From Firmicutes bacterium CAG:194 (GTDB taxonomy: Bacteria > Bacillota > Clostridia > Lachnospirales > Lachnospiraceae), in the NCBI GenBank assembly GCA_000432915.1, contig HF995209.1, positions 1 through 50,705 on the forward strand: DNA of 50,705 nt, given 5' to 3'. The position numbers were made by a program, and so were the translations under genes. The notes beneath the pieces were generated by a model. It was not told where the DNA came from, made no database searches, and saw only the letters and a list, made by a program, of their open reading frames with translations. The first letter of the stretch is position 1. Each line of letters opens with the position of its first letter. This document shows, piece after piece, positions 1 through 8,170 of the stretch.

Positions 1-44
1 GATTGTGGCTCTGGAGGCCAAGGGTTCGAATCCCTTTACCCACC
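1..44 (+). tRNA. tRNA-His (GTG), 3' part
   Basis: The window opens inside the anticodon arm. The 7-base loop TTGTGGC gives anticodon GTG. It is followed by the 3' anticodon stem, a 5-base variable loop, a T arm (AAGGG/CCCTT around TTCGAAT) and the acceptor strand TACCCAC. The last base, C44, fits the C73 discriminator that is characteristic of tRNA-His, where it pairs with G-1. CCA is not encoded. The 5' half lies outside the window. Confidence 0.88.
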
Positions 45-55
45 TTTTCTGATAA

Positions 56-127
56 TGGGCTATCGCCAAGCGGTAAGGCACAGGACTTTGACTCCTGCAT
101 TCGGCAGTTCGAATCTGCCTAGCCCAG
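56..127 (+). tRNA. tRNA-Gln (TTG)
   Basis: The acceptor strands TGGGCTA (56-62) and TAGCCCA (120-126) pair fully, with discriminator G127. The anticodon stem CAGGA/TCCTG encloses CTTTGAC, giving anticodon TTG. The T loop TTCGAAT is canonical. CCA is not encoded. It lies 11 bases after tRNA-His and 9 before tRNA-Lys, so the cluster is probably one transcript. Confidence 0.95.
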
Positions 128-136
128 TTTAAATAT

Positions 137-209
137 GGGCCACTAGCTCAGGTGGTAGAGCACTTGACTTTTAATCAAGTTGTCCGGGGTTCGAGTCCCC
201 GGTGGCTCA
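137..209 (+). tRNA. tRNA-Lys (TTT)
   Basis: The acceptor GGGCCAC pairs with GTGGCTC (one G-T pair), with discriminator A209. The anticodon stem CTTGA/TCAAG encloses CTTTTAA, giving anticodon TTT. The D arm (AGCTCAGGTGGTAGAGC) and T loop (TTCGAGT) are canonical. CCA is not encoded. Confidence 0.95.
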
Positions 210-216
210 TTCAAAA

Positions 217-248
217 ATCTTGAAGCTTATGTTGCTTCAAGATTTTTT
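217..248 (+). terminator. Rho-independent terminator after tRNA-Lys
   Basis: A 10-bp stem, ATCTTGAAGC (217-226) with GCTTCAAGAT (234-243), has a 7-base loop and runs directly into a T6 tract. It would end the His-Gln-Lys transcript. Confidence 0.85.
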
Positions 249-283
249 GTATCATAGGAAAACTGACGGATTTTCTATGATAC
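249..283. repeat. Inverted repeat between tRNA-Lys and tRNA-Leu
   Basis: GTATCATAG (249-257) pairs perfectly with CTATGATAC (275-283), and flanking A and T runs extend the stem by four more pairs with one bulge. No T tract follows directly, so it is not an obvious terminator. It lies just before tRNA-Leu, and its role is unknown. Confidence 0.55.
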
Positions 284-301
284 GGCATATTTTTGATCTA
301 T

Positions 302-381
302 GCGGATGTGGCGGAATTGGCAGACGCGCCAGATTTAGGTTCTGGTGGGAGACCGTGCAGGTTCAAGTCCTGTTATCCGCA
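302..381 (+). tRNA. tRNA-Leu (TAG)
   Basis: The acceptor GCGGATG pairs with TATCCGC (374-380), with discriminator A381. The anticodon stem CCAGA/TCTGG encloses TTTAGGT, giving anticodon TAG. A long type II variable arm (around TGGGAGACCGTG) confirms leucine identity. CCA is not encoded. Confidence 0.94.
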
Positions 382-394
382 GGAACGCCTTACA

Positions 395-440
395 GGCACA
401 AAAATAGGATGTTTCTTTTGAAACATCCTATTTTTGTGCC
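395..440. terminator. Bidirectional terminator, 21-bp perfect stem
   Basis: Bases 395-415 pair perfectly with 420-440 around a TTTT loop. A and T runs in the arms provide a U tract in both directions. It separates tRNA-Leu from the convergent gene ending at 456. Confidence 0.85.
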
Positions 441-455
441 GTTTATTGAGAAGTC

Positions 456-2963
456 TTAGCGGTCTGGCATCTTTTTTAGTTTGCTTTCTTTAAAGGAAGA
501 AGTCGCTTTTTTCCAACTGCTGATACCAATCGTTTTCAGACAGGCTTTGGTGTATTTTGCGTACTGTGGTGTGTCCATATACTTAAAGACGTTGTAAGCC
601 GGCTTTTTTTTGCCATCCGCCGTATACAGTCCAAAGCTTAGTCCTTGTGATACCTCGGAAGCCTCATCCTGTACTGAACGGAAAATAACAGCATCGATCA
701 TCGGGTTGAATTCGGCCTTGTAATATGTGTAGGCGATCGCTGCAGCCTGAACATCCTGTCCGCTGTTGGAAGTAAAGCCCTGTTCGGATAACAGGATATG
801 GGTATCGGAACCAAAATTCTTTTTTACATAATTTGCCATGACATCAAGATTTCTCGGTGATACAAAATCGCTGTCAAGACTGTTTTTTGTATGGGAATCG
901 TTCCATGTTGCGGATCTCGTTAAAATGGCGGGGTAAGCATGGTAAGCAAGATTCCATTTAATATTTTTGTTCTGCGATTTGATCTCGCTGTTGAAAGCAT
1001 CCATAAATGGTTTTGCACCCCAGTCACCACACCGGTTGATCCATGTGTGGTCCGTACAGATGAATACGCGTGCATTTTTATAGTTGCTGCGGACTGCATA
1101 ATATAGGATACGATAGCTGTCCGCATAGTTTTGCATAAAGGCGGTTTTGCCGGTGCTTCCGGCATAATACCACATCGGATAAATGTTGACCTCGTTTCCG
1201 AGGATCCAGTTGTCAAGATGGCAGTCCTCCGTGGAATAACGCTCGGCAAGGAAACTGAAGGCTGCTTCTAATGTTTCGCGGGCTTTTTTGCTTTGAGCGT
1301 TCATGGCATAGTAACCTGTCTTTGATGTGGCGGATTTTGTGCCATAGAGCAGATAAGAATAGGAACTGCCCGGATAGCGCAGCATAAGCTGACCGGTAAC
1401 GGTCATGCCATTTTGGTTGGCGGAAGAAATAAAACTGCCGTACGGATCGTTAAAATGATACGTTTTTCCGTTATATCGGTAAGCATAGGAACCGCCTGCT
1501 ATGACATCATTCAGATTCATATTTAAAAAAGTGTGCTGTATGCCAAGGTCTGTATCAAGTGAGCCCTGCAGTCCTTTTTTGGAGGTTGTCGACGGGAAGG
1601 CTGCAGTATATGTAGCTGCGGCTTCCGGGTTCTTCACAAAGGAACTACCGGATATGATAAAGTAGGATTTTCCTTTTTTTACGGCAAGGGCATATTTCCC
1701 CTGGATCAGATGATTTCCTTTTTCATCGATCAGCGGCAGGGAAAATTGTGGTTTTTTCAGTTTTGGGCAGGCTGCGATCTTTTTCTCGTATTTTCCGGTG
1801 GATGGATTGACTCTGACCAGATAATAGGAATCATCACTGCTTTTCAGCCGTTTTGGAACCGAGGCACTGACAAAAAGCTGACCGTCCCTGATTTCTGTCT
1901 TTTTCAGTTTTCCCGCATTTTTCCGGGCTTTGTATTCTTTGACGCCTTTTGTGATCTTACAGGAAAGGACATTGGAATAAGAACTGTAGCAGATGCTGCC
2001 TGTGGAATCTGTGGCAAAGGCGCGGACACGGAAGTAATAGGTTTTGCCTTTGGGAAGATTTTGGACAGAGCAGCTTGTTTTGCCATCAATGGTTTCTTTA
2101 TTCACCTTCTTTTTGAATTTTTTATCGGTTGTATAAGAAATTTCGTAGTTATCAGCAGTTGCCGTGTAGCTTAAAATGACTTTTCCGGTGCTTTTGTTCT
2201 GAGCGCGGGTAAGCTGTGGCGCCTTTGGTCTTGCATCTTTCCATTTGGCGTATAAGATAAGTGGATTTACAATGCCGTTTTCATCAGAATCAATGTAAGA
2301 ACCGGCGGGGATTTCTGTAACCTTTTCGGTGAATGTGCTGTCTTTGTACCAACCGTCAAACATGAAATTTTTCCGCGTGGCATCCGGTAATGTTATTGTG
2401 TCATCGGTGACACGGAAGCTGTATGGAATATCGATCTCATTTCCGTCTGCGTCGGTATCATTTATACTGCCGCCGTTTGTGTTGTAACTGATCTCAAAGG
2501 AATAGGGGGTGTCACTCCAGTTGGCGGTAAAGACCAGATCTTTGTTTAAAGAAAGATTATAGACGCTGGAGGCTTTACGGTAAGTTTTGCCGTTGGTCAG
2601 GCAGTTCCAGGAAGCTAACCGGTAGCCTTTGCGGACCGGCTGCAGAAAATCGGCAGTTTCGTAAAAATCGGAGAAATGCATGGCTGTTCCCTGATAGGTG
2701 AATGGAAACTGCATCAGAATAGTCTGGTTATCGCTGTCGTAAAAGGTGACGGTAACAGGCTGACCGGCTTTTGCGACATCTGCATCCAGATCGTTGCCCG
2801 GCAGATTGGTTTCCTGACTGCCGTCATTGGCGGAAATGGATGGTTCCTCCGGCGGCGCCTGCGTATTATTTTCCGAAACGGATGCATTCGCCGGCAATGT
2901 CATTGGCTGGAGCAGCAGAAGGGCTGCCAGAAAAATGGATAGAATCTTTTTGTGTTGTTTCAT
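456..2963 (-). CDS. Secreted DUF5722 glycosidase-like protein with InlB-type repeats and FN3
   Basis: This 835-residue protein begins with a lysine-rich N-terminus and a hydrophobic stretch, then a likely cleavage site after ANA (about residue 27), so it should be exported. Residues about 68-240 hold two InlB/Listeria-Bacteroides-type modules ending in FTANWS and YAKWKD. A fibronectin type III domain follows (about 248-340). The C-terminal half (about 460-815) resembles DUF5722, a TIM-barrel glycosidase-like family. GNEVN places Glu591 and LLSEQGF places Glu727 where clan-A glycoside hydrolases carry the acid/base and the nucleophile; this catalytic reading is inference. No sortase motif or transmembrane anchor is seen, so it is either released or held by its repeats. 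A GGAGG site precedes the ATG. Substrate unknown. Confidence 0.78.
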   Translation of the reverse strand: MKQHKKILSIFLAALLLLQPMTLPANASVSENNTQAPPEEPSISANDGSQETNLPGNDLDADVAKAGQPVTVTFYDSDNQTILMQFPFTYQGTAMHFSDFYETADFLQPVRKGYRLASWNCLTNGKTYRKASSVYNLSLNKDLVFTANWSDTPYSFEISYNTNGGSINDTDADGNEIDIPYSFRVTDDTITLPDATRKNFMFDGWYKDSTFTEKVTEIPAGSYIDSDENGIVNPLILYAKWKDARPKAPQLTRAQNKSTGKVILSYTATADNYEISYTTDKKFKKKVNKETIDGKTSCSVQNLPKGKTYYFRVRAFATDSTGSICYSSYSNVLSCKITKGVKEYKARKNAGKLKKTEIRDGQLFVSASVPKRLKSSDDSYYLVRVNPSTGKYEKKIAACPKLKKPQFSLPLIDEKGNHLIQGKYALAVKKGKSYFIISGSSFVKNPEAAATYTAAFPSTTSKKGLQGSLDTDLGIQHTFLNMNLNDVIAGGSYAYRYNGKTYHFNDPYGSFISSANQNGMTVTGQLMLRYPGSSYSYLLYGTKSATSKTGYYAMNAQSKKARETLEAAFSFLAERYSTEDCHLDNWILGNEVNIYPMWYYAGSTGKTAFMQNYADSYRILYYAVRSNYKNARVFICTDHTWINRCGDWGAKPFMDAFNSEIKSQNKNIKWNLAYHAYPAILTRSATWNDSHTKNSLDSDFVSPRNLDVMANYVKKNFGSDTHILLSEQGFTSNSGQDVQAAAIAYTYYKAEFNPMIDAVIFRSVQDEASEVSQGLSFGLYTADGKKKPAYNVFKYMDTPQYAKYTKACLKTIGISSWKKATSSFKESKLKKMPDR

Positions 2964-2993
2964 TGTTTACCTCCCTCATAGTTGTTACCTTTC

Positions 2994-3022
2994 ATTATAA
3001 TGGAAGAAAGGGTATTCTACAA
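2994..3022 (-). promoter_or_regulatory. Sigma-A-type promoter for the DUF5722 gene
   Basis: Read on the minus strand, a -35 TTGTAG (3017-3022) and a perfect -10 TATAAT (2994-2999) are separated by 17 bases, just upstream of the start at 2963. It is divergent from the glgP promoter. Confidence 0.6.
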
Positions 3023-3044
3023 GAAAAGAAACCGTAAAAAGGAC

Positions 3045-3073
3045 TTTACAAAGTCACGGTTTTCATGTATAAG
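3045..3073 (+). promoter_or_regulatory. Sigma-A-type promoter for glgP
   Basis: TTTACA (3045-3050) and TATAAG (3068-3073) are separated by 17 bases. The core is bracketed by a short dyad, AAACCGT (3029-3035) and ACGGTTT (3056-3062), which could be a regulator site. Confidence 0.55.
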
Positions 3074-3120
3074 AAAGATGAAGAAGTAGGGAATTTAATT
3101 GAAGAAGTAGGAGGGTCATT

Positions 3121-5430
3121 ATGACATTACAAAGAGAAGTGATAGAACTGAAACTGGAAGAACAGCTGGAAGGCATTACACAGTCCATGTACAGCAAATC
3201 CATTTCAGACTGCAGTGACAAAGAACTTTATTATGCAATCCTTCGCCTGACAAAGGGGATGCTGGAGATCACAGAGCCGATCAGCGGACCGAAAAAAGTT
3301 TATTATATTTCGGCGGAATTCCTGATCGGAAAACTGTTATCCAATAACCTGATCAATCTGGGCATTTATGATAAACTGAGCGGTATTCTGGAAAAGAACG
3401 GCAAGAAGCTGGCAGCGATCGAAGAGGTTGAGCCGGAACCGTCTCTTGGTAACGGCGGACTTGGCAGACTGGCAGCCTGCTTTCTGGATTCCATCGCAAC
3501 ACTTGGCCTGCCGGGAGATGGCATTGGTCTGAATTATCATTTCGGACTGTTTAAACAGGTGTTTAAAAATCATAAGCAGTATACAGAAAAAAATGACTGG
3601 ATCGAGGATGATTCCTGGCTGACGAAAACAGATGTGACATTCGACGTCATGTTTGGTGAGCATAAGGTAACTTCACGCCTGTATGATATTGATGTAGTCG
3701 GTTATGAAAACGGTATCAACAAGCTTCATCTGTTTGATATTGAAACAGTGGATGAAAGCATTGTAAAATCAGGCATTGATTTTGATAAAAAAGATATTGA
3801 TAAAAACCTGACTTTATTCTTATATCCGGATGACTCTGATGAAGCAGGTAATCTGCTCCGTATCTATCAGCAGTATTTTATGGTCAGCAACGGTGCACAG
3901 CTTATCTTAAAAGAGCTGCGTGAAAAGAAATGTGATCTGCGTAAGATGAACGAATATGCGGTGATCCAGATCAATGATACGCATCCGACAATGATCATTC
4001 CGGAACTGATCCGTATTCTGGTAGATGAAAAGGCATTTACGATCGATGAAGCGATCGATGTAGTCAGCAAGACATGTGCTTACACCAACCATACGATCCT
4101 GGCGGAAGCACTGGAAAAATGGCCGCTTGCATATCTGGAAAAGGTTGTACCGCAGCTTGTACCGATCATCAAAGAGCTTGATAAGCGCGTTCGTGCGAAA
4201 TATGACGATGAGAGAGTACAGATCATCGATAAGGACAACAGAGTCCATATGGCACATATTGATATCCATTACGGATTCTCAGTCAATGGTGTGGCAGCGA
4301 TCCATACAGAGATTCTGAAGGAAACAGAACTGAATCATTTTTATAAGATCTACCCGGAGAAATTCAACAATAAGACGAACGGTATTACATTCCGCCGCTG
4401 GCTCTTATCCTGCAATAGACCGCTTGCCCGGATGTTGACTGAGACGATCGGGGATGGCTATAAGAAGGATGCGGATGAGCTGAAGAAGCTGCTGCAGTTT
4501 GAAGATGACAGCAAGGTACTTGACCGGATCGCAGCGATCAAGCATGAGAAGAAGCAGGAGCTGGCTGCATATCTGCAGGAAAACGAAGGTGTTACCGTAG
4601 ATCCGAATTCTATCTTTGATATCCAGATCAAGCGTCTGCATGAGTACAAACGCCAGCAGATGAATGCGTTGTATATCATACACAAATATCTGGAGATCAA
4701 GGGCGGCAAGAAGCCGAGTACACCGGTTACCTTTATTTTCGGTGCCAAGGCAGCACCTGCCTATATCATTGCACAGGACATCATCCACCTGCTGCTCTGC
4801 CTGCAGGAGCTTGTCAACAACGATCCTGATGTAAAGGATTATATGAAAGTTGTCATGGTAGAAAACTACAATGTCAGCTATGCGGAAAAGCTGATCCCTG
4901 CCTGCGATATTTCTGAGCAGATCTCTCTGGCAAGCAAGGAAGCGTCCGGAACAGGTAATATGAAGTTCATGCTGAACGGAGCAGTGACACTCGGTACAAG
5001 TGATGGCGCAAATGTTGAGATTGATGAGCTTGTCGGAGAGGACAATATTTATATCTTTGGTGAAAAATCCGAGACGGTCATCAAGCACTATGAGAAGGCA
5101 GATTATGTTTCAAAGGATTATTATGAGAAGAGCCCTGTGATCAAAGAAGCAGTGGACTTTATTGTAAGTGATGCACTTGTGAAGATCGGAGATAAGGAAA
5201 ATCTGGAGCGCCTTTACAAAGAGCTTCTGAACAAGGACTGGTTTATGACACTATTGGATCTGGAAGATTATATCAGGACGAAAGATCAGGCACTGGCAGA
5301 TTACGAAAAGAAAGACGAATGGAAGAAGAAAATGCTTGTTAACATTGCGATGGCCGGCTTCTTCTCATCCGACAGAACAATTGCACAATATAATGAGGAT
5401 ATCTGGAAATTAAAAAAAGACGAGATGTAA
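3121..5430 (+). CDS. glgP: Glycogen/alpha-glucan phosphorylase
   Basis: This 769-residue enzyme should release glucose-1-phosphate from alpha-1,4-glucan using phosphate and PLP. The N-terminal YYISAEFLIG and EPSLGNGGLGRLAACFLDS segments and the central INDTHPTM motif are hallmarks of the GT35 family. The PLP site is SGTGNMKFMLNG, with Lys615 as the Schiff-base lysine, followed by TSDGANVEI. The length fits the shorter clostridial forms (E. coli GlgP is about 815). A strong ribosome site (GTAGGAGGG) precedes the ATG by about 6 bases. It is a single-gene unit with its own promoter. The branching enzyme GlgB lies 29 kb away at 34446, so glycogen genes are not clustered here. Maltodextrin rather than glycogen as main substrate cannot be excluded. 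Confidence 0.95.
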   Translation: MTLQREVIELKLEEQLEGITQSMYSKSISDCSDKELYYAILRLTKGMLEITEPISGPKKVYYISAEFLIGKLLSNNLINLGIYDKLSGILEKNGKKLAAIEEVEPEPSLGNGGLGRLAACFLDSIATLGLPGDGIGLNYHFGLFKQVFKNHKQYTEKNDWIEDDSWLTKTDVTFDVMFGEHKVTSRLYDIDVVGYENGINKLHLFDIETVDESIVKSGIDFDKKDIDKNLTLFLYPDDSDEAGNLLRIYQQYFMVSNGAQLILKELREKKCDLRKMNEYAVIQINDTHPTMIIPELIRILVDEKAFTIDEAIDVVSKTCAYTNHTILAEALEKWPLAYLEKVVPQLVPIIKELDKRVRAKYDDERVQIIDKDNRVHMAHIDIHYGFSVNGVAAIHTEILKETELNHFYKIYPEKFNNKTNGITFRRWLLSCNRPLARMLTETIGDGYKKDADELKKLLQFEDDSKVLDRIAAIKHEKKQELAAYLQENEGVTVDPNSIFDIQIKRLHEYKRQQMNALYIIHKYLEIKGGKKPSTPVTFIFGAKAAPAYIIAQDIIHLLLCLQELVNNDPDVKDYMKVVMVENYNVSYAEKLIPACDISEQISLASKEASGTGNMKFMLNGAVTLGTSDGANVEIDELVGEDNIYIFGEKSETVIKHYEKADYVSKDYYEKSPVIKEAVDFIVSDALVKIGDKENLERLYKELLNKDWFMTLLDLEDYIRTKDQALADYEKKDEWKKKMLVNIAMAGFFSSDRTIAQYNEDIWKLKKDEM

Positions 5431-5512
5431 GGTGGCTGAACAGCTGGCAGAGAAGATCAGGGAAACCTTTTTTGTATATGCAAGATGCAGTAAGCAATGA
5501 GTAGAAAAGAAA

Positions 5513-5537
5513 ACAGCCGGACTTAATGTCCGGCTGT
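5513..5537 (-). terminator. Terminator overlapping the end of the CYTH gene
   Basis: ACAGCCGGAC (5513-5522) pairs perfectly with GTCCGGCTGT (5528-5537) around TTAAT. On the minus strand it is followed by a T-rich run (TTTTCTTTTC), so it mainly serves the gene at 5523-5972. The loop contains that gene's stop codon. Confidence 0.75.
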
Positions 5538-5972
5538 AGCCATATTGGAGTTATGATAGGCAGGATCGTTTGTAACATCTGCAAGGAACCAGTCAGGCAT
5601 GATGAAGGCGTTTGCGCTTTCTTCGTCCGGAAATTCCACCTCAGCCATGATGAGGTTGGACGGTGCATGGAACAGATCCAGCTCAATGACCAGATCGGAC
5701 TGCTCAATCGGGATCTTGTAGCGGGTTTTGTGGATGATGACACCCTCCGCTTTCGGCAGAAGCTTTTCAAAGGCTTCCTGTGTCAGTGGCAGGTTGTATT
5801 CTTCCCGTACCATAAGCCCGCGCCCTTTGTAGGTAAAGATGTATTTGCTGTCCTGCTTGCGGATCCGCATGACGGGATCGGTGCACAGATAAGCCTGCTT
5901 GATCTCATAATGTGGATACGCGTCCAGATTATCGGGAAGTTGTCTGATCGTAAATTTACGTTCGATTTCCAT
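5523..5972 (-). CDS. CYTH domain protein (triphosphate tunnel enzyme family)
   Basis: This 149-residue protein starts with the signature EIERKF (ExExK type), then has alternating charged strands (MRIRK, FTYKGRG, KTRYKIP, IELDLF, AEVEF) typical of the CYTH beta-tunnel that binds a triphosphate and metal ions. Members hydrolyse inorganic triphosphate or thiamine triphosphate, or form cAMP. The substrate here is not predictable. The start at 5972 was chosen because CGGAGT lies about 9 bases upstream and the family motif begins right after it; an upstream in-frame ATG at 6011 would add 13 unconserved residues. It is divergent from the DJ-1 gene. Confidence 0.82.
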   Translation of the reverse strand: MEIERKFTIRQLPDNLDAYPHYEIKQAYLCTDPVMRIRKQDSKYIFTYKGRGLMVREEYNLPLTQEAFEKLLPKAEGVIIHKTRYKIPIEQSDLVIELDLFHAPSNLIMAEVEFPDEESANAFIMPDWFLADVTNDPAYHNSNMATAGH

Positions 5973-6111
5973 GATTTTGTACTCCGTTTCAAAATGAATT
6001 TGTGGATGCATATGACAGACAGGGCATCCGCTGTTGTTACTATTATATAGGCTGGATGGTAAAAATGCGAATTATTTTTTCTGCCATAGAGCAGAAGAAC
6101 AGGAGGAATCT

Positions 6112-6663
6112 ATGAGTAAAGTATGTGTATTTCTGGCAGACGGTGTGGAGGAGATCGAAGCACTGACTGTGGTAGACATTTTAAGACGTGGCGGCGTTAC
6201 GGTAGAGACGGTGTCCATTACGGACAGTAAGAGCGTCACAAGCTCACATAAGATCACGATACAGGCAGACAGGCTGCTTTCGGAGATTAACTTTGACGAG
6301 ACTGCTATGATCGTTCTGCCGGGTGGAATGCCCGGAACAAAGAATCTGGAAGCCTGTGCGCCGCTTATGGAGCAGGTGGACCGGTTCCATGCACAGGGAA
6401 AGTATCTGAGCGCAATCTGTGCAGCACCGAGCATTTTCGGACATAAGGGACTGTTAAAGGGTAGAACGGCCTGCTGTTTCCCGGACTTTGAAAGTCATCT
6501 GGAAGGTGCTGTTGTGACAAAGAATCCGGTAGAGGTCTGCGATCACTTTATCACAAGCCGCGGTATGGGCACGGCAATCGAATTTGCACTTGCCATTCTG
6601 GCACGTATGCAGGATCAGGCGTGTGCGGACGATATTGCAGAGAAAATCGTATACAAACATTGA
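6112..6663 (+). CDS. DJ-1/PfpI family protein
   Basis: This 183-residue protein has the class I glutamine-amidotransferase-like fold of the DJ-1/ThiJ/PfpI superfamily. Motifs seen are FLADGVEEIEA at the N-terminus, VLPGGMPGT, and the nucleophile elbow AICAAPSIFG with Cys103. Relatives are deglycases/glyoxalases, chaperones or peptidases. The AICAAP elbow and early EE pair are closest to the DJ-1 branch. The start at 6112 has a perfect AGGAGG site 6 bases upstream; an earlier in-frame ATG at 6034 lacks one. The gene stands alone between the divergent CYTH gene and the DUF975 gene. Confidence 0.88.
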   Translation: MSKVCVFLADGVEEIEALTVVDILRRGGVTVETVSITDSKSVTSSHKITIQADRLLSEINFDETAMIVLPGGMPGTKNLEACAPLMEQVDRFHAQGKYLSAICAAPSIFGHKGLLKGRTACCFPDFESHLEGAVVTKNPVEVCDHFITSRGMGTAIEFALAILARMQDQACADDIAEKIVYKH

Positions 6664-6726
6664 AACAGACGTCATAGAAGCTATGCGATCTGCATATAAA
6701 AAACAAAGAAAAGGGAATGAAAAACA

Positions 6727-7587
6727 ATGTGGACGAGAAGTGAATTAAAAGAAAAAGCAAAAGCTTACGTAAAACGAAGCTACTGGCCGCTTGTGCTGGT
6801 ATCTCTGATTCTGGCGGTGATCACCGGTGGATTTTCAAACGGTGGTAACAGCGGAAGAGACTATTCGACAGACTGGAGCGGTGGTGTGGACGGAGGTGAT
6901 ATCGCAAGCCGGATCACAGGAAACATCACAGGGATTGACTGGGCACTTGTAGGAGGCATTATGGCAATAGCCGCAGTATTCGCCGTTGCTGTGATCGCCA
7001 TTGCCGTGATTGTTTCCATATTCGTACTGAATCCGATCGAAGTAGGCTGCAGAAGATATTTTATCGAAGCGGCTTATGGCGAAGTGACAATGAAAAACAT
7101 CAGTGTGCTCGTGATGGCATTTAAGGACGGTAAATATGGCAATATCGTAAAGACTATGTTTTTGAAGGGGTTGTATCAGTTTCTGTGGTCGCTGCTTTTG
7201 ATCGTTCCGGGCATCGTAAAAAGTTATGAGTACCGCATGATCCCATACATTCTGGCAGAAAATCCGGATGTGACGACAGAAGAAGCGTTCCGCCTGTCAA
7301 AAGAGATGATGGACGGCGAAAAGTGGGAAACATTTGTGCTGGATCTTTCCTTCATCGGATGGGCTCTTGTGGCTGGTATTACATGTGGAATTGCAGGTAT
7401 TTTCTGGGTAAATCCTTATGTGAATATGACAGGAACAGCGCTTTACGAGACATTAAAGCGAAGAGCAACCGTAGATTATTATGATAAAACATTGGGCGGT
7501 TATCAAAATATATATGGCAATCCGGGCGCTTATATGGATCAGGCACCGCAGGATTATTATGAAGATGGAAATATAAGAGACTTATAA
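6727..7587 (+). CDS. DUF975 integral membrane protein
   Basis: This 286-residue protein opens with WTRSELKEKAKAYVKRSYW, the typical DUF975 start. About five hydrophobic segments follow (about residues 20-35, 75-103, 140-160, 205-235), with the conserved PIEVGCRRYF and IVPGIVKSYEYRMIPYIL blocks between them. The C-terminus is polar and tyrosine-rich. The family is widespread in Firmicutes with no established function. It may be co-transcribed with the DJ-1 gene 63 bases upstream, and it ends at a strong terminator. Confidence 0.82.
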   Translation: MWTRSELKEKAKAYVKRSYWPLVLVSLILAVITGGFSNGGNSGRDYSTDWSGGVDGGDIASRITGNITGIDWALVGGIMAIAAVFAVAVIAIAVIVSIFVLNPIEVGCRRYFIEAAYGEVTMKNISVLVMAFKDGKYGNIVKTMFLKGLYQFLWSLLLIVPGIVKSYEYRMIPYILAENPDVTTEEAFRLSKEMMDGEKWETFVLDLSFIGWALVAGITCGIAGIFWVNPYVNMTGTALYETLKRRATVDYYDKTLGGYQNIYGNPGAYMDQAPQDYYEDGNIRDL

Positions 7588-7597
7588 GGAATATAAC

Positions 7598-7625
7598 AAA
7601 AAGGACAGCAGCCGCTGTCCTTTTT
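7598..7625. terminator. Bidirectional terminator
   Basis: AAAAAGGACAGC (7598-7609) pairs perfectly with GCTGTCCTTTTT (7614-7625) around a 4-base loop. It gives a U tract on both strands and separates the convergent DUF975 and spore-protein genes. Confidence 0.9.
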
Positions 7626-7644
7626 GCATGAAGATCTGAGGGAG

Positions 7645-7851
7645 TTATCTTAACTGAGATTCTTCGTAGTTCTTTACCATTCTACGAACCATCTCGCCAC
7701 CGATGGAACCTGCTTCCTTAGAAGTCAGATCACCGTTGTAGCCTTCTTTTAAGTTAACACCAAGTTCAGATGCAACCTCTGTTTTGAAACGATCCATAGC
7801 TGCCTTAGCTTCTGGAACTTCCATGCTCTTAGATGATTTTGTGTTTGCCAT
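7645..7851 (-). CDS. Alpha/beta-type small acid-soluble spore protein
   Basis: This 68-residue protein belongs to the family that coats and protects DNA in the dormant spore. The germination-protease recognition region is visible as FKTEVASELGV, followed by the conserved GDLTSKEAGSIGGEMVRRMV block that contacts DNA. The start at 7851 follows a perfect GGAGGTGA site; an in-frame ATG at 7908 would add 19 unconserved residues. SASP genes are normally transcribed by sigma-G in the forespore, but I could not place a convincing sigma-G promoter. It is direct evidence for a spore-forming lineage. Confidence 0.95.
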   Translation of the reverse strand: MANTKSSKSMEVPEAKAAMDRFKTEVASELGVNLKEGYNGDLTSKEAGSIGGEMVRRMVKNYEESQLR

Positions 7852-7890
7852 TTTGTTCACCTCCGTGATTATATTTTTTGATCTATTTCC

Positions 7891-7957
7891 AAGATAAGTG
7901 TAAAACACTTACCCTGGAATCTGCTTCGCCGGATCCGTGCTTTTTATCACTTATCTT
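7891..7957. repeat. 10-bp inverted repeat upstream of the spore-protein gene
   Basis: AAGATAAGTG (7891-7900) and CACTTATCTT (7948-7957) are perfect reverse complements 47 bases apart. An inner dyad AAGTG/CACTT (7896-7900, 7906-7910) lies beside the left copy. It sits in the probable promoter/leader region of the SASP gene. Function unknown. Confidence 0.5.
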
Positions 7958-8061
7958 GATGTTATTATGTTCGGAATGAAAGGAAACTATAATGGTAAGT
8001 TCTGTCAGACCAAAAAGTGCATTTTTGCAAAGAAAAAGTGCTGGTAATTGCATGTTACTTG

Positions 8062-8070
8062 TGCTATAAT
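8062..8070 (+). promoter_or_regulatory. Extended -10 promoter upstream of tig
   Basis: TGCTATAAT is a perfect TGn-extended -10, and a second TATAAT lies at 8073-8078. No good -35 at 17 bases is seen, as expected for extended -10 promoters. It is about 100 bases before tig and could drive tig-clpP-clpX-lon. Confidence 0.5.
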
Positions 8071-8170
8071 CCTATAATGACTGTGAGTATGGGAAATTGT
8101 TTCTTGGCTCAGTACGAAAAGAATATTGCGTGATACGAATGAGATCACAAGCAAGGAGGAAATAGAAAAA

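Noticed and set aside
202..459. Plus-strand 85-codon open frame over tRNA-Leu
   Set aside because: It runs through tRNA-Leu and two hairpins and lacks a ribosome site.
4405..5088. Minus-strand 227-codon open frame in glgP
   Set aside because: Antisense to the PLP-binding half of phosphorylase, with no start signal.
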